Assembly (NCBI GenBank): GCA_900109895.1
Contig: FOBR01000006.1
Location: 206,380 to 270,379, forward strand
Source of the DNA: a bacterium A37T11
GTDB lineage: Bacteria > Bacteroidota > Bacteroidia > Sphingobacteriales > Sphingobacteriaceae
DNA: 64,000 nucleotides
Direction: 5' to 3'
This document shows, one piece after another, positions 17,796 to 26,067 of the stretch (within the stretch, counting starts at the first letter, position 1; each line of letters starts with the position of its first letter). The translations under genes were made by a program, and so were the position numbers. The notes under the pieces were generated by a model, which ran no database searches, was not told the origin of the DNA, and worked only from the letters and a program-made list of their open reading frames with translations.

Positions 17796-20700
17796 TAAAA
17801 AATATACGATAGGTTTTACCTGGCCCTATGGCCTCATACATAAAATTTGGATGATCATGCGGATATCGGTCATTTTGTTAATAGTAGGATTGTTGCACGT
17901 AAGTGCTGCCGGATGGGCCCAACGCATTAGCCTGAGCCAGCGGCGTGCCCCCTTGAGCGAAGTCTTTGCTGAGATAAACCAGCAGACTGGTTATAATTTC
18001 TTATGGTTTGCCAAAAGAGTAGACAACAACTTTCCGGTGGACGTCAACCTGAAAAATGCTGACATAAAGACGGCAATGACCCAACTTTTCAAGGGATTAC
18101 CACTTTCTTATACTATCCAGGACAAAACGATCCTGGTGAAGGAAAAAGAGAGTCCATCTACGGTAACCATTACCTTATCTGGCACAAAGGATAACGAAGC
18201 TACCAACACTTCACCCCAACAATTGGTTATTGCGGGGCAAGTGACCGATACACTCGGCCACCCGCTTCCCAATGCCACGGTTAAGATCAAAGGCACCAAC
18301 ATTTCCATCGTGACCAATGAGTTGGGGCGGTACCGGCTTACCGTACCCACCACGGTCAAAAATCCGGTATTGGTCTTTACGTCGGTAGGGATGAAACCAC
18401 TGGAAATTCCTTATTCGGGCAACAATCTCATCAATGCCGTCCTGCGGGAGAACGTAGAGAGCCTGGACGATGTTGTCGTCACTGGTATTTTTAACAAAAA
18501 TAAGGAAACCTACACCGGTTCAGCCCGTGTCATTAGTGAGGTGGAGCTCAAACAATTTCAGGGTCGTAATATCTTTACCACGATTGGCAACATCGATCCT
18601 TCATTTTACGTGGTTCCCGATAATAATTTCGGGTCTGACCCCAACCACATTCCAGAGGTACAGTTGCGGGGTAACCGCAATTTACCAAACATCAACCAGC
18701 TGCAGGACCAAACGGCAGTTACGCTAAACACGCCGCTCATAATCATTGACGGATTTGAAAGCACCATGGAGCGCATGATGGACCTGAATAATAATCAGAT
18801 CCAGTCGATTACCTTATTGAAAGATGGATCGGCCACGGCGATGTATGGATCGCGCGGAGCTAATGGCATCATTGTTATTACAACAAAGGCCCCAATTGCC
18901 GGAAAACTCAAACTATATTATAATGCTGGCATGAATCTCAGTTTACCTGATCTGAGCAGTTACCATCTACTAAATGCCAAAGATAAACTGGAACTGGAAC
19001 GGATCTCGGGCTTTTACTACAATCCCACTATGACGGCAGATCAAAATATTGGGCTTCAACAATATTATAATGAAATTTTGGCTCGTGTTAATAGCGGCGT
19101 AAATACGGATTGGCTTGCCAAACCCTTACGTACCCAAATAGATCAAAAACACGAACTGCGTTTAGAAGGGGGCGACCAGGCATTCCGCTACCAGCTAGGC
19201 GTACAATACAACAACATCAATGGGGTAATGAAAGGTTCTGACCGCCGTACGGTTAATGGCAATATTGGGCTTTCTTACCAGCTCAATAAGCTTAATTTCC
19301 GGAATAACACCATTATTACGTTCATGAATTCAAACGAATCTCCATGGGGTTCTTTTGCTGATTATGCCAAATTAAACCCCTATTGGAGTCCCTATGATGC
19401 CGATGGCCAGATAGGCCGCTATTTCTCTCCTTTTGATAAGGACTATTCTTATAACGCTAATGGAAGCAGCTATGCGATCCCAAATCCGATGTATGATGCT
19501 ACAATCAACACTTATGATAAAAGTGGTTACACAAACATTACCAACAATTTTCAATTGGATTGGAGGCCCGAACCGCATTTATTGCTTCAGGGAACTATTG
19601 GCCTAACCTCTTTAATAAGTTCATCTGATGATTTTAAACCAGCATCCCATTCTTCTTTCGCTTCTTACAGTGCTTCAGACATTTTACGGAAAGGTAGCTA
19701 CGCTTACAATAGCGGTAAAGAATTTGATTATAATGGCACATTGAGGGCATCCTATACCAATATATTTAAGGGTGTACACCAAGTAACTGGTGGCATCCAG
19801 GTGGATCTAAGTCAAAATCAAAACCGAAACTTTATTTTCAATGCAGAGGGTTTTCCTGACGAAACGATCGATTTTCTGGGCATGGCCCTTCAATACCAGC
19901 AGGACGGTAAGCCCGGTGGAAGTGAAGCTACAACACGCCGTATCGGCGTGTTGGGCAATATGAGTTATGCCTATGACAACCGCTATCTCGCAGATGTCTC
20001 TTACCGAATAGATGGTGCCTCACAATTTGGCTCTGACCGCTTATTTGCTCCCTTTTGGTCTGGAGGATTAGGCTGGAATCTACATAACGAACACTTTATT
20101 AAAGATAATCTTCCATTTATCAACCGACTAAAACTACGCGCTTCTTTTGGGGTAACAGGAAACCAGGCTTTCGGAGCCTATCTTCCACTGGCCACTTATA
20201 GTTATATAACTAACGATCAATATCATGGCTGGCTTGGTGCAACACAAACAGCGCTTGGTAACCCAAATTTACAATGGCAAAAATCAGGAAAAACAGACTT
20301 TGGTTTTGAATCTGAATGGCTCAACAGCCGTCTTTCTTTCCAGGCAGACTATTACATCGAAAAAACATCCAATCTGTTATCATCTTTAGAACTTCCATAT
20401 GCCAATGGCTTTAGCAACTATATAGAGAACATTGGGAAGTTGCAACAACACGGTATTGAATTAGCCACACGTGTGGTTGTTCTACAAAATACCCAGCGCC
20501 GTTTTTACTGGTCTGTATCCGCTAATATTGTATATAACACCGATAAAATTGTCCAGCTATCAGAAGCTATGAAAGCCGCTAATGAACAATTGGCACTTCA
20601 ACAAGATCTGGGCAGCAATACCCCCAACAAGATTATTCGAGAAGGCGCCTCGCAAAATACCATTTATGCGGTACGCTCACTGGGAATCGACCCCAGCACA

Positions 20701-21237
20701 GGCAAAGAGCTCTTCCTAAATAAGGATGGCGAAGTCACCTACACCTGGACCGCCAATGACCGCGTCGCTGTGGGAGTAGACCAACCCAAATACCGTGGCA
20801 ATTTAAGCACCACACTGAACTTTGACAATTTGATGTTTAGTGCTTCTTTCGGATATCGATTTGGTGGACAGCTGTACAATCAAACCTTGATTGACAAAGT
20901 AGAGAATGCTGACAGACTTTTTAATGTGGACAATCGTGTCTTTTATGACAGGTGGCAAAAACCGGGCGACGTAACATTTTTCCGCGGTATTAATGAAACT
21001 TTGAAAGTTAATCCATCCTCCCGATTTGTACAAAATGAGAATACGTTCTCGTGTCAAAGTGTCAGTATGCAATATAACATTAACAACCGTCATTTCCTTC
21101 ATAAGCTGGGGCTTGAATCACTTATGGTTGGCGCCAATTGTGGAGAACTCTTTTATTTCTCCACTGTAAAGCAAGAACGAGGACTAGATTATCCGTATAC
21201 CAGGCAATTCAATATTTCTTTGAACGCCATATTCTAA
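17791..21237 (+). CDS. SusC-family TonB-dependent transporter with STN signalling domain
   Basis: 1148 aa from ATG 17791; an upstream in-frame TTG at 17752 is an unlikely start. A long N-terminal extension precedes the signal helix (MRISVILLIVGLLHVSAAGW). The STN domain (SEVFAEINQQTGYNFLWFAK, about residues 50-110) links the transporter to the FecR protein encoded upstream. A carboxypeptidase-D-like domain (VIAGQVTDTLGHPLPNATVK), the plug (LIIIDGFEST...SITLLKDGSATAMYGSRGANG) and the barrel follow. It is the first gene of an operon with SusD, a DUF4843 lipoprotein, a PKD-like lipoprotein and an ABC transporter. No glycosidase is present in the operon, so the cargo may not be a polysaccharide. 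Confidence 0.95.
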   Translation: MYKKYTIGFTWPYGLIHKIWMIMRISVILLIVGLLHVSAAGWAQRISLSQRRAPLSEVFAEINQQTGYNFLWFAKRVDNNFPVDVNLKNADIKTAMTQLFKGLPLSYTIQDKTILVKEKESPSTVTITLSGTKDNEATNTSPQQLVIAGQVTDTLGHPLPNATVKIKGTNISIVTNELGRYRLTVPTTVKNPVLVFTSVGMKPLEIPYSGNNLINAVLRENVESLDDVVVTGIFNKNKETYTGSARVISEVELKQFQGRNIFTTIGNIDPSFYVVPDNNFGSDPNHIPEVQLRGNRNLPNINQLQDQTAVTLNTPLIIIDGFESTMERMMDLNNNQIQSITLLKDGSATAMYGSRGANGIIVITTKAPIAGKLKLYYNAGMNLSLPDLSSYHLLNAKDKLELERISGFYYNPTMTADQNIGLQQYYNEILARVNSGVNTDWLAKPLRTQIDQKHELRLEGGDQAFRYQLGVQYNNINGVMKGSDRRTVNGNIGLSYQLNKLNFRNNTIITFMNSNESPWGSFADYAKLNPYWSPYDADGQIGRYFSPFDKDYSYNANGSSYAIPNPMYDATINTYDKSGYTNITNNFQLDWRPEPHLLLQGTIGLTSLISSSDDFKPASHSSFASYSASDILRKGSYAYNSGKEFDYNGTLRASYTNIFKGVHQVTGGIQVDLSQNQNRNFIFNAEGFPDETIDFLGMALQYQQDGKPGGSEATTRRIGVLGNMSYAYDNRYLADVSYRIDGASQFGSDRLFAPFWSGGLGWNLHNEHFIKDNLPFINRLKLRASFGVTGNQAFGAYLPLATYSYITNDQYHGWLGATQTALGNPNLQWQKSGKTDFGFESEWLNSRLSFQADYYIEKTSNLLSSLELPYANGFSNYIENIGKLQQHGIELATRVVVLQNTQRRFYWSVSANIVYNTDKIVQLSEAMKAANEQLALQQDLGSNTPNKIIREGASQNTIYAVRSLGIDPSTGKELFLNKDGEVTYTWTANDRVAVGVDQPKYRGNLSTTLNFDNLMFSASFGYRFGGQLYNQTLIDKVENADRLFNVDNRVFYDRWQKPGDVTFFRGINETLKVNPSSRFVQNENTFSCQSVSMQYNINNRHFLHKLGLESLMVGANCGELFYFSTVKQERGLDYPYTRQFNISLNAIF

Positions 21238-21248
21238 TTTTGAACAAC

Positions 21249-22772
21249 ATGAAAAAAATTATCATTCATTTATTCATAGTGGCCATATTACTAATGTCCT
21301 CTTGCAAAAAATGGCTGGAAGTAGTTCCTGAAGCCCAAACCACCAAAGACGAGCTTTTCACTACTCAAAAAGGATTCAGGGACGCGCTAACAGGTGCCTA
21401 TATTGATATGAAGAGCAGCGACATTTATGGAGGCTCGCTGATGTGGGGCAATATTGAATACATGGCAAAGAACTGGGATGCGGTTAATCCGAACAGTCAG
21501 GCATTACCCAATCTGGTTGCTGGAAATTATAGCGACGCTACTGTAAGGGGTTGGTTGGATAACACCTATGCAGCACTTTACAAAGTCATTGCTGATGCCA
21601 ATGGTATCCTGGACGTGATCGATGCCAAACAATCCATTTTTGAAGAAAACAATTATGCATTGATCAAAGGAGAGTCATTGGCTTTGAGAGCATTTTGTCA
21701 TTTTGATGTACTGCGGATGTTTGGGCCTATGCCTGACAATCCTGGAACTGCATCGGTATTATCGTATGTAAAAGACGTTACCTCAAACATCCATTCACCC
21801 ATTCCATATCAGGATTTTGGGCAGGCCGTCCTTTCTGATTTAGATTCTGCGGAGACCTTGCTAAAGGGAACGGATCCCATTACGCAATCTTCTATTAGGG
21901 ACCTGAATCCGGTTGGCGACGCCTTAAATGATGTAAAATTTGAAGACGATTACCTGCTTTACCGGCAAATACGCATGAACTATTATGCTGTCTTGGCATT
22001 AAAAGCACGCGTATATCTGTGGCTGGCTGCCAACGATCCTTCCCAACAGGCCAATGCAGCCAAATATGCGCAAAAAGTGATTAGTGCCGTTGATCAAAAA
22101 GGGGCTTTAACTTTCAGGTTGGGTACAGAAACCGACCGAGTGGCTGGCGATAACACCATGTCTCCAGAACACATACTAGCTTTAAGTGTTTATAACCTGG
22201 CCGCCAAAGCTACCAGCACATTTGGTGAAACAGGCAGTTTATTGCGCTATGATTTTAATATCCAGGATGGATTTTATTACCTTAATAACCTGTTCCCTGT
22301 TAATGAACGGACTTCCGATGTCCGCTGGACAGGCATGTGGTCATACAAATCCAATAACGCCAACTATGTCATGTACAAAAAATACATACAGCGGGATGGA
22401 TCAGACCAAAATTGGGATACCCGACCCATCTTACAAATTCCTTTACTAAGAATAAGCGAGATGTACCTCATCCTAACCGAGTGTGCACAGGGAAAAGAAG
22501 AAGCTGAAACTGCATATGCAACCTTTTGCGACAAAAAAGGCATCCCTTTTTCAAACGGTTTTAACAGCGATGACTGGCAAACCGACCGTAAGAATAAATT
22601 GATACGGGAGTATGTTCGGGAATTTTATGCTGAAGGACAAAGCTTTTTTACTTATAAGCGTTTCCATGTTATTACGCTGCCTACCAGTTGGACCTATTCC
22701 TATTATAGTGGCACAACGGCTAAATACATAGTGCCCCTACCAGACCGGGAAATTAATTATCATAACAATTAA
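21249..22772 (+). CDS. SusD/RagB family lipoprotein
   Basis: 507 aa from ATG 21249, 11 nt after susC. An earlier in-frame ATG at 21138 lies inside susC and lacks a signal peptide. The start MKKIIIHLFIVAILLMSSCK gives a lipobox (LMSSC), followed by KWLEVVPEAQTTKDELFTTQ as in SusD proteins of the RagB type. ALRAFCHFDVLRMFGPMP and IPLLRISEMYLILTECAQGK are typical helix repeats, and NKLIREYVREFYAEGQSFFT corresponds to the conserved C-terminal region. It is the substrate-capturing lid for the preceding SusC. Confidence 0.93.
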   Translation: MKKIIIHLFIVAILLMSSCKKWLEVVPEAQTTKDELFTTQKGFRDALTGAYIDMKSSDIYGGSLMWGNIEYMAKNWDAVNPNSQALPNLVAGNYSDATVRGWLDNTYAALYKVIADANGILDVIDAKQSIFEENNYALIKGESLALRAFCHFDVLRMFGPMPDNPGTASVLSYVKDVTSNIHSPIPYQDFGQAVLSDLDSAETLLKGTDPITQSSIRDLNPVGDALNDVKFEDDYLLYRQIRMNYYAVLALKARVYLWLAANDPSQQANAAKYAQKVISAVDQKGALTFRLGTETDRVAGDNTMSPEHILALSVYNLAAKATSTFGETGSLLRYDFNIQDGFYYLNNLFPVNERTSDVRWTGMWSYKSNNANYVMYKKYIQRDGSDQNWDTRPILQIPLLRISEMYLILTECAQGKEEAETAYATFCDKKGIPFSNGFNSDDWQTDRKNKLIREYVREFYAEGQSFFTYKRFHVITLPTSWTYSYYSGTTAKYIVPLPDREINYHNN

Positions 22773-22782
22773 AAGACGAACG

Positions 22783-23607
22783 ATGAAGAACACCTTATTT
22801 TATCTGCTGATCATGGCCAGCATCGCACTTGGTTGTTCCCACCAGGACTTGCAATTATATGACGATATTGCACGCGTACAACTAAACGACACGGCTATGC
22901 AAAACTATACCTTTATTTACGAACCAGCTGCCGTCATAAGGGATACGTTTTATTTACAGATCAATACCATTGGCGGTTTTACGAATGAAGACCGTCCAGT
23001 TAGCCTCATACAGATTCCCGAATACGATCAGACGATCGTCCGTGACCCGGTAACCAATGCGATTACAGACACGGTACAAACAGATAAACCTTTTAAAGCT
23101 ATTCCTGGCACTCATTACATTGACTTGGAGGACCCGTCTGTAAAGAGCCTGATGGTGGTGAAAGCTGGTGCCGTCTCCGCCAAACTTCCCATTATTTTAT
23201 TGCGGGACCCGAGCTTGAAGGAAAACAGCTACCGGCTACGGCTGCAATTGCAAAGCAACGACCAGTTTGGCCTGGGAGAAAAAAAAATGCGGGCCATGAC
23301 CATTATATTTTCTGACCATTTAGAACGCTTTTACTCATGGCGAGTGGATGGAACACAAGCTACTGCCTATAATGCATTTGGAAAATATAGCGTTGGAAAA
23401 CATCAGTTTATGATTGACATTCTTCACACCCCCATCGACGAAGAATGGTATCAGGCTATTGTATCATCCGGAGCATTACAAAATTACATAAATGTGCTAA
23501 AACAAGCGTTGATTGATTTTAATGGAAATCCATCTAATATTGCAAGTGGCAAAGCACCTGTACGGGAAACCAGCGACCCTAACAGCCCATCCATATTTTT
23601 CCGCTAA
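22783..23607 (+). CDS. DUF4843-type PUL lipoprotein
   Basis: 274 aa, starting 10 nt after susD. The signal peptide MKNTLFYLLIMASIALGC ends in a lipobox. DDIARVQLND near the mature N-terminus, then RDTFYLQINTIGGFTNEDRP and an immunoglobulin-like PGTHYIDLEDP region match what I know of DUF4843 lipoproteins, which sit third in many SusC-SusD operons of Bacteroidetes. The C-terminal half has ERFYSWRVDG and GKYSVGKHQFMID. Biochemical role unknown; a surface-exposed accessory binding protein is the usual assumption. The frame ends 23 nt before the next lipoprotein gene. Confidence 0.75.
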   Translation: MKNTLFYLLIMASIALGCSHQDLQLYDDIARVQLNDTAMQNYTFIYEPAAVIRDTFYLQINTIGGFTNEDRPVSLIQIPEYDQTIVRDPVTNAITDTVQTDKPFKAIPGTHYIDLEDPSVKSLMVVKAGAVSAKLPIILLRDPSLKENSYRLRLQLQSNDQFGLGEKKMRAMTIIFSDHLERFYSWRVDGTQATAYNAFGKYSVGKHQFMIDILHTPIDEEWYQAIVSSGALQNYINVLKQALIDFNGNPSNIASGKAPVRETSDPNSPSIFFR

Positions 23608-23630
23608 AATCATCAAAGTTATTAGAGATC

Positions 23631-25118
23631 ATGAAAAAATTATATCCCATTACCAAAAGTATATGCATAGGTATATGTATCTTGATTGCTTCCTCGTGCA
23701 TTAAAGATAAAAGCATGAATGGCAATCTTATATTCCCATCTGTCACTACAGCCGGCTTAGACAGTAGTTATAACGTATATTCAATGATCGATACGCTTCA
23801 TATTAATCCGACGGTAAAAAATGAAGACGAATACGAATTTTATTGGACTACTTATTCAACCGCGATCAATTTGATAGGAGGAATTGTTCCTAAGCAAGAT
23901 ACCATAGCAACTACTAAATTACTAAATTTTCCGGTTACCCTGAATCCTGCTGAATACATATTGATGTTTAATGTAAAAAACCGCCAAACAGGAGTTGTTG
24001 ATATTATAAAGCGCCCACTAAATGTTTCATCCCTCAATATGAATGGTTGGTATCTGTTGAAAGATAACGCTGGAAAAACTGATTTTGACTATATATACCC
24101 CAATGGTCGTATTAATAATTGGATAGCAACTTATAATAATGGTAAAAGCTTGGAAGGGCTCCCTATAAAAGCTGTTTTTTCTCCTTCTTTTAAAACAGGT
24201 ATTACTTCCACAGATTTGTTCAATGCTTTCGCCGTCATAAGCGATCAGGATGCCGCCATCTACCGCATAGATAATGGAAAGAAAGTGATGGGTTTTGACA
24301 GTATGTTTTTTACCATGCCAAGTGTAAAAAAACCACAAAATATATTTCAGCCAAAATCAAACACAGAGCTTGTTGTTATCAACAACAACCAAGCATACGA
24401 TATGGTTAAAGGCAGTCTATTTGGAATAATGGGCACTAATAGCTATAAAGTTTCAGCAATAGGGACAGTTGGGGCTGCGCTACTCTTATTTGACGAAAAT
24501 ATGCATTCCATCATCTGTCAATCAGGATACAACTACAGTACACTACCATCAAGCGGTACTCTTCTTAAAAATATGAATGCGAACCTAAAATGGATAACTT
24601 GTTATCCAGATGCCACAAGGCAGGCCGCGTATGCACTTTTTAAACAAACAGATGGTACTGGTCTATTATTTAAACTTAATTCGGGATACGGTTATTTATT
24701 TGGTTACCAATCTCCAATCATTAATACCATTGATACAATACCCGCCAATCATGGGATCATGACTGCCGAAGTAATTGCAGGAAACCACGATGCTGACTAT
24801 ATTTATTATGCAAAGGGTAATCATATTTTTCAAACCAATATTGCCTCCATACCTGAGAATCTTCAATTATCATTACCTGAAGGAGAACAGGTAACCTGTA
24901 TGCAGCATATAAAGTATCCAGAGCCAGACACAAACGTATCCTCCACCACCGATTACCTCGCAGTTGCCTCTTACGCAAACGGCCATTACAAAGTATGGTT
25001 ATACACCATCAGTACCACAGGTACTATCCGGTCGTTGGCCAAACCAAATTTTGAGGGCGAGGGTAAGGTTGTCTGCATTAATTATGTTCAAGGCACTTCC
25101 GGAAGCCGGGTTTATTAA
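23631..25118 (+). CDS. PKD-like family lipoprotein
   Basis: 495 aa. The N-terminus has a signal peptide with a lipobox (LIASSC, Cys about 23). The first 130 residues resemble the PKD-like domain of SusCD-associated lipoproteins (NPTVKNEDEYEFYWTTYSTA; FPVTLNPAEYILMFNVKNRQ), which also usually follow DUF4843 proteins. The remainder is rich in beta-strands with repeated short turns and may form a propeller (GWYLLKDNAGKTDFDYIYPN; WITCYPDATRQAAYALFKQT). Its function is unknown; by position it is a surface component of the same uptake system. Base composition drops slightly compared with its neighbours. Confidence 0.7.
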   Translation: MKKLYPITKSICIGICILIASSCIKDKSMNGNLIFPSVTTAGLDSSYNVYSMIDTLHINPTVKNEDEYEFYWTTYSTAINLIGGIVPKQDTIATTKLLNFPVTLNPAEYILMFNVKNRQTGVVDIIKRPLNVSSLNMNGWYLLKDNAGKTDFDYIYPNGRINNWIATYNNGKSLEGLPIKAVFSPSFKTGITSTDLFNAFAVISDQDAAIYRIDNGKKVMGFDSMFFTMPSVKKPQNIFQPKSNTELVVINNNQAYDMVKGSLFGIMGTNSYKVSAIGTVGAALLLFDENMHSIICQSGYNYSTLPSSGTLLKNMNANLKWITCYPDATRQAAYALFKQTDGTGLLFKLNSGYGYLFGYQSPIINTIDTIPANHGIMTAEVIAGNHDADYIYYAKGNHIFQTNIASIPENLQLSLPEGEQVTCMQHIKYPEPDTNVSSTTDYLAVASYANGHYKVWLYTISTTGTIRSLAKPNFEGEGKVVCINYVQGTSGSRVY

Positions 25119-25126
25119 AAAAATAT

Positions 25127-26053
25127 ATGAACGAATCTATTGTAAAAGTAGAAAACCTCGCCCACCGTTACAACGTGCAGTGGGCAGTACGCAACATCAA
25201 CTTTGAGCTGACCAAAAATGGGATTTATGGCTTGCTCGGCGCCAATGGCGCCGGCAAGTCGACCATTATGAACATCATGTGCGGTGTGCTTAAACAAACC
25301 CAGGGCGAGGTGTATGTGCGGGGCATCAATATGCGTACACATCCGGTCGAAGCCAAGAAGCATATTGGTTTCCTTCCCCAGAAACCTCCCTTGCTAGTAG
25401 ATCATACAGTAGAAGAATACCTGATACATAGTGCTGCCATGCGGCTCATGAACGACCGGGAAATCCCAGCAGCCGTGGAAGAGGTCATGGAAAAATGCAG
25501 CCTCACGCATTTCCGCAAGCGTGTCATCCGCAATCTATCAGGTGGTTGCCAGCAACGGGTGGGCATTGCTCAGTCTATTATTCACCGGCCGGGCTTCGTT
25601 ATTATGGACGAACCCACCAATGGTTTAGACCCCAACCAAATTTTGGAAGTGCGCAACCTGATTAAGGAAATTGCCGAAGAGCGTACGGTTATCCTATCTA
25701 CCCACATCCTACAGGAAGTACAGGCGTTGTGCGACAATATCTGGATGATCAATGAAGGCGAAGTAGCCTTTTCCGGGTCGATCAGCGATTTTGACAATTA
25801 TATTATGCCCAGCACACTGGTTATTTCGGCCATCGCGCTGCCATCCATCGAGGCACTTGCCGCCATTGAGGGCGTGCAAAAAGCGGAAGCCTTGGGTGGA
25901 ATAAAGTACCGCGTACAGTATGCCGATGCTCAGGATACCATGGAGCGGATCATTGAAACCAGTGTGCAGCAAAAATGGCGGCTCACCGAGATCTACCTGG
26001 AGAAGATCTCCTTGGAGAACGTCTTTGCAGAACTTTCCAAAAACAAGCGATAA
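25127..26053 (+). CDS. ABC transporter ATP-binding protein, GldA-like
   Basis: 308 aa. Walker A is LLGANGAGKSTIMNIMCGV (about residues 36-54), the signature LSGGCQQRVGIAQSI (about 135-149, with Cys where Gln or Met is common) and Walker B FVIMDEPTNGLDP (about 155-167), followed by the H-loop VILSTHILQEVQAL. The C-terminal 80 residues resemble the extension of GldA/NatA-type ATPases. It starts 8 nt after the PKD-like lipoprotein gene and is followed by a fused GldF-GldG protein, so it energises that membrane complex. GldA/F/G are required for gliding in Flavobacterium, but related ABC sets occur in non-gliding Bacteroidetes, and here the set sits in a SusCD operon. Confidence 0.9.
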   Translation: MNESIVKVENLAHRYNVQWAVRNINFELTKNGIYGLLGANGAGKSTIMNIMCGVLKQTQGEVYVRGINMRTHPVEAKKHIGFLPQKPPLLVDHTVEEYLIHSAAMRLMNDREIPAAVEEVMEKCSLTHFRKRVIRNLSGGCQQRVGIAQSIIHRPGFVIMDEPTNGLDPNQILEVRNLIKEIAEERTVILSTHILQEVQALCDNIWMINEGEVAFSGSISDFDNYIMPSTLVISAIALPSIEALAAIEGVQKAEALGGIKYRVQYADAQDTMERIIETSVQQKWRLTEIYLEKISLENVFAELSKNKR

Positions 26054-26067
26054 CCTTTAAAATCTTC